A stretch of DNA of 61,512 bases from Pseudomonadota bacterium (GTDB lineage: Bacteria > Desulfobacterota > Desulfobulbia > Desulfobulbales > JAHJIY01): assembly GCA_018823175.1 (NCBI GenBank), contig JAHJIY010000073.1:1-61512 (forward strand), given 5' to 3'. How positions within the stretch are numbered: the stretch's first letter is position 1; the number at the start of each line of letters is the position of its first letter. Shown one piece after another: positions 17,151 through 26,892 of this stretch. The translations under genes were made by a program, and so were the position numbers. A model generated the notes under the pieces. It was given only the letters and a program-made list of their open reading frames with translations. It had not been told where the DNA came from and ran no database searches.

Positions 17151-19739
17151 TTACACCAATCTCATCTGTCGAGGGTCATAACTGACACTGGCATTGTTTT
17201 TGTCATCGTCAGGTCTGACACTTTTTTCGTATGACAGGTTGGAAACCGATAAAACCGGCGAAACCGATTCCACCACCTCCACCTGCCACGCCTCGGCCGA
17301 ACGGTTGCCGCTGGCCCTTACAAAGCGCAGTCCATCGATGATCCGGCCAGCATGTCTCTTGATCCACCATCCCAACTTTCGTCGGTTGATCTCGCCACGC
17401 TCATCCGCTATGTCGTGCAGAACCTCTCGCAGTTCGGCGTGCTCTTCCTGGAACAGTCCAGCCTGTTTCACGGCATCCCGAATCATGGCTGGCATCTTGC
17501 CGAATACTGATTGCCAAGCTGTCAGCAGGCGGCCCAATATCTCCCGGTCAGGGTCTTCTGTCATAGCCTCGAACAAAGAAACGGTCGGGTCAGCACAGCC
17601 GAGCCATAAGAGCGGTTGACGGCACAGATCGGACCAGTCACCGAACCCAGCCAGCGATTTACAGGTGGCCTTCGGCCTTCCGGCGACAAGCCAGGCCCGG
17701 ACTATGGTCAAGGCTGCCGATACATAGCGCCCTCTATCCTGCAGAACATCTCGTACCAGATCGGGACGCCGGAAAGTTCGCGCCGCAGGTATCTCGCAAC
17801 TGGCATCAAGGCGGATGGATATACAGCGCCTCGCCATGTCCTGGACCGGCCCAACGTTGTTGCCGCTAGAAAGAAATAAAACCCGGGTGCCTACGGTAGC
17901 GGTCTTGGATACTCCCAGGATGCGACCGGTAATGAACTCCGACGTCAGCGCCGTGCAGAGGCTCTTATGTGCCACCAGGTCTCCGGTCAGATTGTCAAAC
18001 TCGATTACGGCCGGCGACTTCAGCAATTCGGCGAGCAGTATTTTGCGGCATTCCTCGTCATCGGAAGGAAAGGTTGTCGGAGTCCCATGTTGCGGTGTGG
18101 AAAAGACGGTAATCAGTTCACTGAGATAAGATTTGCCGGTTCCGACCATATGGGCCCGAATGTGGAACATCGGGGCATGGGCAAGACTCGGCCGGACTGT
18201 GGCAGTCAATATACCCGCCAGGGCTGCTGCTACGTCCGAATGGCTTGCGAAAGGGAACTCAGTCAGCAAGTCTTTCAGTAACTCCAAAGCAGCTTTTGCT
18301 TGTTTCCTCGATGGTGATTTGGGAACAGAATACTCCCGCGCATCGAATACCCCGAACATGCCGGTGGTCAGGTCGTAGCCTGCTTTGGTCATCAGGCTCC
18401 CGTCCGGTCGCAGATAAGGCTGGCGCGCCAAGCTCTTCAATACTGGCAGATGCGGATAGCTGGACGAATCGAACAAGACAGCGGCGTATCTGGCAGGCGG
18501 GTCGATCCTCACCCAGTCGGTGCTGCGCCCATCGAAACGCTCCCAGGTTGCTACCCCTGCCAGTGCCCGAACTAGAGATGGTTGGTTTATCTCCTGGATT
18601 CTCGTTTCACTGGTCCCGGGATCAGTGACCACAGTCACGATCAGGCCGCCACGCTGGTAGTGTTTGTATTTCTGCGCCAGTTCACACTCGGCAGCATCCA
18701 CCACCCGGTTCAGCTCTCCGGGCACGACCCGGATGGTCGGCTTCATCCGCGCAGCACTCACATCAATGTCGAGCACTCTCAGCAGATCACGAATATGCCG
18801 TTCCGAACAATGGCCATGAAAACACTTGAATCCTCCAATCGGCCAGAGGTCGTCAGGTTCAAAGTAGGCAGTGCCACCATCGACCTGATCGGTATGTTCT
18901 TCCACCCAGGGGCAGGTGATATCGTGTTTGCCCTCGCCAAGCGGTGCTCTGTAAAGACCACGGTTTTGTAATGCTACCAGAACAGCATTCTCTTCCGGGC
19001 TAGGAAACCACACCGGATCGCCATCGGTCGGTTGCTCTTGGATCGGACGAGTTCTATGTCGTTTGGGCCGACCTGGCTGTGCCATCTCTAATTGCAGACC
19101 AGCGACCAGGTCCTCGACTGAATAGCGTTGCTCAGGCGACCAGTCCAGCATCCGGCAGACAAAGGGCGGAGAATGTTTGCCGTTCACCGCTTCCGGCAGT
19201 CTGGCCAGCCGCGCCCGTGGTCCATTGGCTCCGGGATCGCACAGACCAGCCGCGACAATGGCATTCATCAGGTGATCGGCACTCGCACCATCTTCAAGGG
19301 GAGTACGCAGCAGATATCCCGCCTGGCAATTACCAGGGGATGTTTCCAATAGCCAAGTCGGGGGCAAGGTCAAGCGCTCTCTGGGGACTTTGGTGCCTAT
19401 ATCATCGAGCATCACCGCATGCAGGGCGTGAAAAAACGCCTTCTGCCGCCGGTATCGACCGGCCTCGTCGGACCTGAATACCGCAAGACTGAAATAATTA
19501 TTGGAGGCGGCAGGTAAATCATTTTTGTCCTGCCACGGCTGCCCGGTCCAACTTTTTCCTGTGACTTTCGCGGGATTTCCTGAAAAGCTGACCACCACCG
19601 GCAGCGCATTTGCAAGATTTTGGCCGAAGACAACCCGCAGAAACTCACCGTTCTCGACCAAATAGGTTTCATCGGTTTTGTAGGTTTCAGCCAGACTTGG
19701 CGGGAAAACTGTCAGGGGTGCATTCATCACCACCACCAT
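17151..19739 (-). CDS. Primase-helicase-like replication protein of a mobile element
   Basis: An 862-residue protein. The N-terminal 320 residues look like a RepB/primase-polymerase-type region ending in a probable zinc site (DITCPWVEEHTDQVDGG, then FKCFHGHCSERHIRDLL). The C-terminal half is a P-loop ATPase: Walker A HMVGTGKSYLSEL, Walker B-like AVIEFDNLTG, then SSGNNVGP and ARRCISIRLD, as in DUF927/D5-like helicases of satellites and integrative elements. The start ATG 19739 overlaps the AlpA stop (TAATG), so translation is coupled; an ATG 12 bp further in is possible. It probably supports autonomous replication of the excised element. Confidence 0.75.
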   Translation of the reverse strand: MVVVMNAPLTVFPPSLAETYKTDETYLVENGEFLRVVFGQNLANALPVVVSFSGNPAKVTGKSWTGQPWQDKNDLPAASNNYFSLAVFRSDEAGRYRRQKAFFHALHAVMLDDIGTKVPRERLTLPPTWLLETSPGNCQAGYLLRTPLEDGASADHLMNAIVAAGLCDPGANGPRARLARLPEAVNGKHSPPFVCRMLDWSPEQRYSVEDLVAGLQLEMAQPGRPKRHRTRPIQEQPTDGDPVWFPSPEENAVLVALQNRGLYRAPLGEGKHDITCPWVEEHTDQVDGGTAYFEPDDLWPIGGFKCFHGHCSERHIRDLLRVLDIDVSAARMKPTIRVVPGELNRVVDAAECELAQKYKHYQRGGLIVTVVTDPGTSETRIQEINQPSLVRALAGVATWERFDGRSTDWVRIDPPARYAAVLFDSSSYPHLPVLKSLARQPYLRPDGSLMTKAGYDLTTGMFGVFDAREYSVPKSPSRKQAKAALELLKDLLTEFPFASHSDVAAALAGILTATVRPSLAHAPMFHIRAHMVGTGKSYLSELITVFSTPQHGTPTTFPSDDEECRKILLAELLKSPAVIEFDNLTGDLVAHKSLCTALTSEFITGRILGVSKTATVGTRVLFLSSGNNVGPVQDMARRCISIRLDASCEIPAARTFRRPDLVRDVLQDRGRYVSAALTIVRAWLVAGRPKATCKSLAGFGDWSDLCRQPLLWLGCADPTVSLFEAMTEDPDREILGRLLTAWQSVFGKMPAMIRDAVKQAGLFQEEHAELREVLHDIADERGEINRRKLGWWIKRHAGRIIDGLRFVRASGNRSAEAWQVEVVESVSPVLSVSNLSYEKSVRPDDDKNNASVSYDPRQMRLV

Positions 19740-19987
19740 TACTTCAAAACCTTGCGGTCGGTTTCAAGCTTCAACACCAGGGTGCGGATCTCCTCATTGC
19801 TTTTACCGGAAATACGGGCCGCGTTGATAGCTTCCACCTCATCTGATGGCCAGCCTACCGCTCTGGCGCCGAGAGAAACCGGTTTGGTCCAGAGCCCATC
19901 TTTAATTCGCAGGTAAAGTGTGGAGCGGGAAAGCCCCGATTCATTTTTTACTGCCGGAATCCTTAGTATGGTTCGCTTCATCTTCAC
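19739..19987 (-). CDS. alpA: AlpA-family DNA-binding regulator
   Basis: An 82-residue AlpA/excisionase-like HTH protein: ILRIPAVKNESGLSRSTLYL (helix-turn-helix) then RIKDGLWTKPVSLGARAVGW and PSDEVEAINAAR, the standard AlpA layout. AlpA proteins switch on excision or integrase genes in P4-like elements. It is the first gene of the minus-strand run AlpA-primase-HTH-integrase, overlapping the primase by 1 bp. Confidence 0.85.
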   Translation of the reverse strand: MKMKRTILRIPAVKNESGLSRSTLYLRIKDGLWTKPVSLGARAVGWPSDEVEAINAARISGKSNEEIRTLVLKLETDRKVLK

Positions 19988-20658
19988 ACCTCTTTAAGTG
20001 TTAATGAGATTGTTTAGACAAAGCTTAGTTGTGCGATTTGGGCGATACAACACCAGGACAAGACACAACGGTAGTGTTGAAATGCTTTAGGAAAGCTCAT
20101 ATTTAGGGATACAGGATAGTTGTGAAGGTTGGTGCATTACAGCTAAAAACAGGTAAGTGGCTGGAAACAGCTCTAGGTTGGGGAAGAAAGTTGGGCGAAA
20201 AAATTCCACCCAACTTTTGTATTATTTCTTCAGTTTTAAGTGATTTTTTTTTATAGGTCTGGCATGCATTTACAGTATAGACGAGTATATATAGACGGAA
20301 ACATCTTCACTTCTGTCAAAGTTATGATGTAGTCATGCCATATACAGTTGCAGTTTAGACACAACGTCTTGGTCAGTGGCGCGTCCGGCGCTCGCCCGTT
20401 ATGGCCACCCGACTTCTTCACGCCCACTACACTAAATTGTTCGGCGGTTTATACCATTTTAGCCGTAAAATCGACAAAACATCCTGGCAATATCAACTAT
20501 TTATGAAACATGCAGTTTGGCATTCCACTATTATGTTAGTTGACTCGCGTGGTCCGCCCCAGGAAATAGCAATTTGTTGAGCGTTTCTTTGTACAATGCA
20601 ACAGGATTTCTAAGCACGGTATCTTATGTATAGTAAGTATATCGAAACGCCTCTGTTA
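19988..20658. other. Intergenic region between the mobile-element core and the peptide locus
   Basis: Promoter region of the AlpA operon on the left, then about 500 bp in which I see no gene, RNA or clear repeat. A GC-rich block near 20377-20420 differs from the AT-rich surroundings but is not recognised. Confidence 0.4.
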
Positions 20659-20778
20659 TTATCTTGTTCGTGAAGTGCATGCTTCAACAATCGTTGCTTT
20701 TGCAGACTTCCCATGCCCTTTCTTCACAACTTTCAGCATCTCTTTATTCTCTTTTTTTTCCTTTTTTTCTGCTTTCAT
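20659..20778 (-). CDS. Candidate RiPP precursor peptide (39 aa)
   Basis: A short minus-strand frame with ATG 20778, a perfect AAGGAG 6 bp upstream, and a stop at 20659. The product begins with a highly charged Lys/Glu segment (MKAEKKEKKENKEMLKVV), continues KKGHGKSAKATIVE and ends ACTSRTR. It lies 62 bp downstream of a radical SAM/SPASM gene on the same strand. A charged leader plus a short C-terminal core with one Cys, next to a SPASM maturase, is the usual layout of a ribosomally made modified peptide. No known precursor family is recognised. Confidence 0.6.
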   Translation of the reverse strand: MKAEKKEKKENKEMLKVVKKGHGKSAKATIVEACTSRTR

Positions 20779-20840
20779 AATTTTCTCCTTGTTTGCAAAT
20801 AATGGTTATAACAAAAAACTACTTCCTGTTTTATGTGGCC

Positions 20841-22172
20841 CTAATGTGTGCTGATTTTCATGGCCATCACTTCATTTTTAATTAATTCTGTAGAAACTTT
20901 TTCAAAGTAATCTTTTTCGCATGTTACCCCATTAATAGTTTTATCAGCTGATAATGCACTCATTCTACAACCGCCTGCGCATATAGGTAAAAACTTGCAA
21001 TCCCCACAATTATTCCATGGGTCGGCAGTCATAAACGATATGTTTTGCGCACCAAATATCACAGAATCGAAGTCATCAAAAATACTTCCCAATGCAAGAT
21101 CTTCGCGTCCAACCATTGCTGCACATTTATATAAAACACCAGAAGGATCAACGATGTAAGTGTTTTCTTTTCTTGCTTCGCAAGGACCCAGTTTAATCCG
21201 AGAATAGGGCTTGTAACCATGTTTCTGCACTTCTTTTCGCAATGAATTAAATGTATTGAGGTCAGTCATAGAAAATGTGTGTGCATCAATATGATGTGTG
21301 GAGTTTGTTTTGTGTTCAAAAAATCCTTGAATTGGCTTGAATGCAATTTCTGAAATATCACTTGATGAGAAACCTTTTTCCTTTAAATCCCGATATAAAA
21401 AAGGAAGTCGTTTTTGTATCATTTTGTCATAATTGCTGCCAATGATGATTGGAACTTTCCCCTTAATCAGCAGGAGTTTTTTCATAATTTCTTGATAGCT
21501 TCCATGCCCCCCCTTGCGAGGGCGCATTTGATCATGCATTTCCTGGTCGCCATCCAGGGTGATTTTAATCCATTCAAGCCCATATTCATTCAACTTATCG
21601 ATAAGTTGCTCTGACAAAAGCAATCCATTTGTTATCAATGCAAGCTCCAATGAAACGGAAATTGTCTTGGTTTGACTATAGAGCTTTTCGGCTACATATG
21701 TAATTATGCTTTCATTTACAAGTGGCTCCCCTCCAAAAAAAGTGACGAAAAGCCTTGGTGCATGAGTCTCATTTAATCGTTCAATAATCCAGTCGCATAA
21801 CACATCAGCCGTATCTTTGCTCATATTTCCGGAGTTCTTCACCCCTTGTTCGAAGCAATAGACGCATTCCATGTTACAAGACATTGTGGTGAGCAGTGTA
21901 ATATCGAGCACGCTGTTGTCGAATTTTATACGGTTTATCCAGTATTCAAATTCCTTTTTTTCATCCTTATTTTTATCAACGATTATACCAAGGTCTAATA
22001 GTTGGTTCAGATGTGACTCAATTAATGTGTTTTTTGGTTTTTTGGTTTCACAAGTAATAATAGCGTCTAAAAGTTCCTCCGTAACAATGATACGAGAGTC
22101 GGATAGGGTGTTGTAGACAATGGTCTCATCATGCTCAATCGGTATATGCACATTATAGCGGGAAGGTTTCAT
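20841..22172 (-). CDS. Radical SAM/SPASM peptide maturase-like enzyme
   Basis: A 443-residue protein. The radical SAM cluster motif is C99-x3-C103-x2-C106 (CNMECVYCFEQ), followed by FFGGEPL and ITLDGDQEMHD as in SPASM maturases. The C-terminal SPASM region has Cys in LGPCEARKEN, YKCAAMVG and NCGDCKFLPICAGGCRM, and GVTCEKDYF, enough for two auxiliary iron-sulfur clusters. The N-terminal 80 residues (YNVHIPIEHDETIVYNTLSD) resemble the leader-binding/adapter regions of peptide maturases. It is expected to cleave SAM and modify a peptide or protein substrate; the 39-residue peptide just downstream is the obvious candidate. The TPR/MBL gene upstream is on the same strand. Confidence 0.8.
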   Translation of the reverse strand: MKPSRYNVHIPIEHDETIVYNTLSDSRIIVTEELLDAIITCETKKPKNTLIESHLNQLLDLGIIVDKNKDEKKEFEYWINRIKFDNSVLDITLLTTMSCNMECVYCFEQGVKNSGNMSKDTADVLCDWIIERLNETHAPRLFVTFFGGEPLVNESIITYVAEKLYSQTKTISVSLELALITNGLLLSEQLIDKLNEYGLEWIKITLDGDQEMHDQMRPRKGGHGSYQEIMKKLLLIKGKVPIIIGSNYDKMIQKRLPFLYRDLKEKGFSSSDISEIAFKPIQGFFEHKTNSTHHIDAHTFSMTDLNTFNSLRKEVQKHGYKPYSRIKLGPCEARKENTYIVDPSGVLYKCAAMVGREDLALGSIFDDFDSVIFGAQNISFMTADPWNNCGDCKFLPICAGGCRMSALSADKTINGVTCEKDYFEKVSTELIKNEVMAMKISTH

Positions 22173-22331
22173 TGTTATTCTCTATGGGATAAAGTTATGC
22201 TTATTGTCGTAAAATATATAAAACTTAATTCTTTTCTTTTTCATTGCACAATATTTCCAACTTAGGGCACCGGATAAGTTTCCTAGTCGGAAGATCTATG
22301 ATTTATCCAATCGGTCTACAATGAAATATCT

Positions 22332-24281
22332 CTAAAAACCGTACTTCTGAAAAGAACCGCTTTTTTCAAATTGTTCGCTTAGAACCTGAACTAAATCCGA
22401 CTTGGAGACGCAACCTCTTTTGAAGAAGTGTAGGGAATAATCTTTTCTAAGGCAGCAGGTTTCAACCTCTCTCGGATTTACATAGGTTTTGTTGGTGACA
22501 TCGTTTTCGATCTCTATGTTGTTGATGGCCCGAATTTGTCTGGTTTTAAAATTAAACTTTAATCCGATGTCTGCTGGGAAGAAAATGGGGTTTTCTTCAA
22601 ACACTAAGTTAAACATTTTTGTTAATGCTTGCCGATGCCCCTTGAACTCTTCCCCAAATTCGGAGATGAAGCAAATGTCCGGTTTAACGGTTTCGTTGAT
22701 TTTAGTTAGTCCTATCCGACCAAGATGATTTTCATAGAGCGCCTTTTCCTTTTTGGCATGATCTGGTTGAACATAGTTAATCTCATGGTCCTTAAAGCCC
22801 CCGATATGAGCCACCAATAGTTTATAATGCTCTTTGTGCTTTTTTGTAACGTTATCGTATGCCTTTTCAATGTCAGTGTTCCATCCGGTATCGCCTGTGT
22901 AGATAACACAAGAGTCTCCTGCAGAGATGACAAACCCAACGGAATCCCGGTCGGATATAATGTCAGAATGCTTTGCGTCAATCACGTCCAACCGAATGTT
23001 TGCTTTTGTGTTTTTTTCAATTTTATAGGTGTTGTTTTTTTCGATCAGGTGGATTCTATAATCAATATTTGAGGTCAGCTCAAAGAGTCCTGAATATTTT
23101 TTAAACACGCTTAATGTAATGTAGAGATCAATCAACTTGCGCTTTGGCGATATTGCAAAAGCTTCATTTATTTCACTCTCGGGAATGCTGACCGGAGCTT
23201 TCCCTTGCCCTTGTGCAATCGCATCAAGGACGGATTCCTTGGCTTCCGCATTATATTTATGAAGAAGCGTGAGAATTGATTCCAAATCGGAAGTGTGGTC
23301 GTTGTGTGCATGGGAAATGATAATTGTATCTACTTCATGAAACTTGTGCCCCTCGCCTCTAAAGTTATCAATAAAGTTGAATCCCGGATCAATGACAATT
23401 CCCTGTTTCCCGATTTTCAGGAAATATCCACCACCTTTGCTAATGTGAAAATTGTCTGCCACAATCGGTGTATAAGAGTTCCAGCGGCGTAAAACTTCAA
23501 AGTAGTATTCGTCTTGTGGGGCATTGTCACCAGGGATATCGAGAAACTCTAAAGAGGCCTCTCTGCTATTCTTGATTTTTTCAGCAATACCGCTATCACG
23601 TGTTTTGTTTAAAATCTCCAAGACACGATGATCCTCCCCATGAGTCGTTGCGTCTCTCTTAAGAATTTCCTGAGTGGAAATCTCCTCAACAACATCTTCA
23701 AGATCACCTTCGGTGACAAATCGCCAATAATGATCCTTTTCTTTTTTGTATTTTTCAATTGCTTTTTGGTAAAATTTTGCTGCTTTTTTATATTCCTTCA
23801 TTTTGCTATAAAGCATTCCTACATTTCTCAGCGGATGTGCCTCGGTATCATCCAACTCAAGGGCTCTCGCATAGGCCTTTTTGGCTTGGTCGTATTCATT
23901 GATGTCAGAATAGACATTCCCAAGGCCATTCCATGGATACGCGAAGGTGTCATCAAGCTCAATGGCTTTCTTAAAGGCATTAATGGCTTGATCATATGCC
24001 TTTAAACTAAGATAGACATTTCCGAGTCCATGCCACGGATATGCAAGTGCATTATCTTGTTCAATGGCTTTCTTGAAATCCCTTTCTGCATATGAATGAT
24101 TATTTCTCAGCCAATGTATGGTGCCGGTAAAATATTTATGGAAGGCATCCAATTCTTCATGCGGTTGAAAAAGATTAATGCATCGCTCGAAAAACAAGAT
24201 ACTATTTTCGATCCCTGAAATCGTGTTGTATTCTTCCTTAAATAGCTCCTTCAGCTTTTGAATAGCCTGATCTCGGTTCAT
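22332..24281 (-). CDS. TPR and metallo-beta-lactamase-fold protein
   Basis: The start is set at ATG 24281 (AGAGG 7 bp before); the frame opens at 24311. The product has 649 residues. Residues about 60-190 contain four TPR-type repeats (AYPWHGLGNVYLSLKAYDQA, FAYPWNGLGNVYSDINEYDQ). Residues about 270-560 form an MBL-fold hydrolase with metal motif IISHAHNDHTSDLES (HxHxDH) and IYTGDTGW. MBL enzymes include nucleases and phosphodiesterases; TPRs bind partners. It lies 159 bp upstream of the radical SAM gene on the same strand. It may be part of the same locus, as a processing or defence enzyme, but that is inferred. Confidence 0.75.
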   Translation of the reverse strand: MNRDQAIQKLKELFKEEYNTISGIENSILFFERCINLFQPHEELDAFHKYFTGTIHWLRNNHSYAERDFKKAIEQDNALAYPWHGLGNVYLSLKAYDQAINAFKKAIELDDTFAYPWNGLGNVYSDINEYDQAKKAYARALELDDTEAHPLRNVGMLYSKMKEYKKAAKFYQKAIEKYKKEKDHYWRFVTEGDLEDVVEEISTQEILKRDATTHGEDHRVLEILNKTRDSGIAEKIKNSREASLEFLDIPGDNAPQDEYYFEVLRRWNSYTPIVADNFHISKGGGYFLKIGKQGIVIDPGFNFIDNFRGEGHKFHEVDTIIISHAHNDHTSDLESILTLLHKYNAEAKESVLDAIAQGQGKAPVSIPESEINEAFAISPKRKLIDLYITLSVFKKYSGLFELTSNIDYRIHLIEKNNTYKIEKNTKANIRLDVIDAKHSDIISDRDSVGFVISAGDSCVIYTGDTGWNTDIEKAYDNVTKKHKEHYKLLVAHIGGFKDHEINYVQPDHAKKEKALYENHLGRIGLTKINETVKPDICFISEFGEEFKGHRQALTKMFNLVFEENPIFFPADIGLKFNFKTRQIRAINNIEIENDVTNKTYVNPREVETCCLRKDYSLHFFKRGCVSKSDLVQVLSEQFEKSGSFQKYGF

Positions 24282-24675
24282 AAATTTGCCTCTATTACTA
24301 TACTGAATCAAAAAGGAACAGATGTCCGTGAGTTAGTCAGACTTTGTACTATCTGGTAAAACAACTTCTGTCTTCCCCCTTTTTCATCACACCATCTTTT
24401 TTGATACCATGGCTCATGGCATTTATTTTTTGAACTAGATAAAATGGTAGATTTATCTCAAGATAAGTTTAACTAATACTTTCAGCCGAACTAATTATTA
24501 CGTTGAATGTTTGTTTTTGACAACCTAACTGTTTATGACTCCCCAAATACATCATAACTTTTTGAACCACTGAAGTGTTAAGGATCTGGCAAGCACCTAC
24601 CGCGTAGACAGGTGTAGACGGTAAACATAATACATAGGGAACCTTCATACATTTTGTCAAAATACATCTAGATTT
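24282..24675. other. Intergenic region
   Basis: Contains the promoter region of the MBL gene. Around 24600-24626 an inverted TACCG/CGGTA and a repeated GTAGAC occur. No gene is supported; a 63-codon minus frame here has no recognisable features. Confidence 0.4.
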
Positions 24676-25464
24676 TCACCCTTTCATCTGTTTGCGGATG
24701 GTTTCGACACTGCGGCCCTGGGCAATACCAATCTTGAAGATCTGGTGGGCATACCATTTATCGGTTTTGCCCGGCTTGGTGCGTTTAAGTTCACGATACT
24801 TTTTCCGCCAGCTCTCGTACATGGCCTGAGTATCAAGTTTGCGGGCTTCGCGTTTAACATTGCTGGGCGTGTATCTTGGGTCTGCCGTGCTCACGGAATC
24901 AATCAATCGGCGGATCATTTCGCGACCAAGAGAATACTGGCTGGCCTGATACTCAACCACCTCGGCCAGCGGCACTTTCTTATCTCCGGCTACCAGGTTA
25001 AACTCATCATTGTTCTGCAGGCATAGCATCTGAGTGCGCTTGTCGCCGGTCGCGATACCAATCTCCCACAGCTCGGTGCTGGCTGTTTGCCGGTCGCTCC
25101 GGCGCAATCCAAGGCTGGTCGCAATAAATTCGCAGATTAAATCTGCGCTGCACTGCCATTGAATCAGACGTTCTGCGGGAACCGCCACCCGGTTAATATC
25201 GCTCCGTTTGTCGCAAACTATAAACGATGCCGAAGCACCCTGCTTTCCGGGAAGAGTGTGTACAGGCATCGCGCATTCTTCCTCACATCCTGGGCATATT
25301 GCGTTGGTGGCCGGGCGGGTTTTCGTTATCAGCTTCTGCGCTTTCAATGCCTTTAATGCGCCGGTCGGCCATTGCCGCAATTCCTCGTCGTTGACCAGAA
25401 CCGTAGCGCCCCGGTTGGCAGCCACACGGTCTAATAGCTCAATCAGTGCGTCCAGCGGTGTCAT
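24676..25464 (-). CDS. Unknown protein with Cys cluster, second gene of a pair
   Basis: A 262-residue protein of unrecognised family. The N-terminal 45 residues look like a winged-helix-type segment (ELRQWPTGALKALKAQKLIT). Then CPGCEEEC with a later VCD may bind zinc. The C-terminal 60 residues are basic and helical (SWRKKYRELKRTKPGKTDKW, HQIFKIGIAQGRSVETIRKQ), similar to DNA-binding recombinase/regulator tails. It overlaps the upstream gene 25461-26678 by 4 bp (ATGA), so the two are translationally coupled. The location in a defence island suggests a related job, but nothing in the sequence proves it. Confidence 0.6.
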   Translation of the reverse strand: MTPLDALIELLDRVAANRGATVLVNDEELRQWPTGALKALKAQKLITKTRPATNAICPGCEEECAMPVHTLPGKQGASASFIVCDKRSDINRVAVPAERLIQWQCSADLICEFIATSLGLRRSDRQTASTELWEIGIATGDKRTQMLCLQNNDEFNLVAGDKKVPLAEVVEYQASQYSLGREMIRRLIDSVSTADPRYTPSNVKREARKLDTQAMYESWRKKYRELKRTKPGKTDKWYAHQIFKIGIAQGRSVETIRKQMKG

Positions 25465-26678
25465 ACTTCAACCGGCACATTCGCTTCGGCGCTTTCTGCC
25501 AGTTCCTTGGGCTCAATCCCGGAGGCTTCCAGCATGTCACGCAGCTTCAGGCCAATCTCGTCATACTTGAGTGAACAGGAATTGGGATAGGTGATGCGGA
25601 TGGTCACCGTTTTCGGCGGCTTGTTGGCATCGATCACCACCGAAGCGGCAAGTTCCACTTGGGTTACACTGTACATGTGCGTGGGTAGTGCTTTGTTGAC
25701 CTCTGCAAGCAAATCATAAACGGCATCCGGCTTTTCGTTCGTATTGGCTTCCAGGGTAATCCGCTCGCCTTTCTTCACCCGCGATGAAAGCCGCAATTTC
25801 TTCACGGTCACTTTCTCAATACCACTGCCAACATCGTAGGTGAAATCGAAACTCTTTTGGAGCAGCGGGGTTAGATTGTAGATGCGCTCATCTTTTGGAT
25901 CAGGCGGCAATTCGTCAAACTTTAGTATCGCTGTCGCGAACATCCCTTGCAGGGGTTCAATGGCCTTGTGGGAGCCCCTGAAATTCAGGTCAAGCGAACG
26001 CTCTTTTTCTGAGTAAACATAAATGACCTCAAAGGCAGGATTATGAGGGCGGCGGTCAAACTCACCATTTACCCATTCAATGCTTTGCTGCGAATAGTCT
26101 TCGGGATAAGCAAAGAAATAATCCAGCTTTCCCCGGCGGAAAGGCTCCACCACACAGTTTTTGCCTCGTCCCTCGGTGTGATGGAAATAATTGCGGATCA
26201 GTTCGGCAAGCTGCTGGATACTGGCATCGTCCACCGCTGCCGGTTGGTGAGACAGATTTTTGCGCTTGCGCCAGTAGGGCAGGGAGTCGGCGTGGTAAAA
26301 GCGGGTTGCTCCCCTCCAGAAAATATTGTGGTCCAGGAAGGTGGTCATCGCCCGTTCGTAGTGGTTCGATACTTCCGACATTCTTTCCACGAAAGCCAGG
26401 AGGTCCTCATCTCTCAAGTGGTACTCAGCCTCGTCAAGAATCGCTCGAAAACCCTTTTCACAACTCATCCCGAAGATGTCCCGGAACTCCGCATCCATCA
26501 AATTGCGTTGTTCGTCCGGAAGCGCCAGCCAGGCCGTAAACAGCTCGTCAGGCTTGCCCTCCTTCATTGCAGCAAAATCCACATCGCCAGCAAACAGCCC
26601 CCGCCCCTGAAAATAGCGAGAAAGTAGAGCATTCGGCATCTGCCGGAAAAAGTCTTTGGTTGAGTAGTGCCTGGCCAT
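25461..26678 (-). CDS. Unknown 405-aa protein, first gene of a coupled pair
   Basis: Start at ATG 26678. A soluble protein with an N-terminal region rich in acidic and aromatic residues (YSTKDFFRQMPNALLSRYFQ) and no signal or membrane segment. There is no P-loop, nuclease or methylase motif I can recognise. The middle contains FFAYPEDYSQQSIEWVNGEF, and the C-terminal third is beta-rich. It overlaps the next gene by 4 bp, and together they form a two-gene transcript divergent from the DUF262 gene. The tight coupling with the Cys-cluster partner suggests a complex. Function unknown. Confidence 0.6.
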   Translation of the reverse strand: MARHYSTKDFFRQMPNALLSRYFQGRGLFAGDVDFAAMKEGKPDELFTAWLALPDEQRNLMDAEFRDIFGMSCEKGFRAILDEAEYHLRDEDLLAFVERMSEVSNHYERAMTTFLDHNIFWRGATRFYHADSLPYWRKRKNLSHQPAAVDDASIQQLAELIRNYFHHTEGRGKNCVVEPFRRGKLDYFFAYPEDYSQQSIEWVNGEFDRRPHNPAFEVIYVYSEKERSLDLNFRGSHKAIEPLQGMFATAILKFDELPPDPKDERIYNLTPLLQKSFDFTYDVGSGIEKVTVKKLRLSSRVKKGERITLEANTNEKPDAVYDLLAEVNKALPTHMYSVTQVELAASVVIDANKPPKTVTIRITYPNSCSLKYDEIGLKLRDMLEASGIEPKELAESAEANVPVEV

Positions 26679-26892
26679 GGATTCACTCCTTTAGGAAAGA
26701 GAAATCATAACATTGGGATTATGCAGGACTTTACTGTATATTGTTGGACTTCTGAAGGATAAATTTAAATTGTTCAGGATGCTGGTGAGGATAATTCTTG
26801 AAGCAAGATAATTTGGAAATATTTTGGCTGGCAAAGACTGATGGTGCTCCCAGAATTTATTAGCTTATCTATAATAGGAAGGTTCATTCGCT

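Noticed and set aside
24469..24660. 63-codon minus frame between the MBL gene and the unknown pair
   Set aside because: No ribosome site and no recognisable sequence features.
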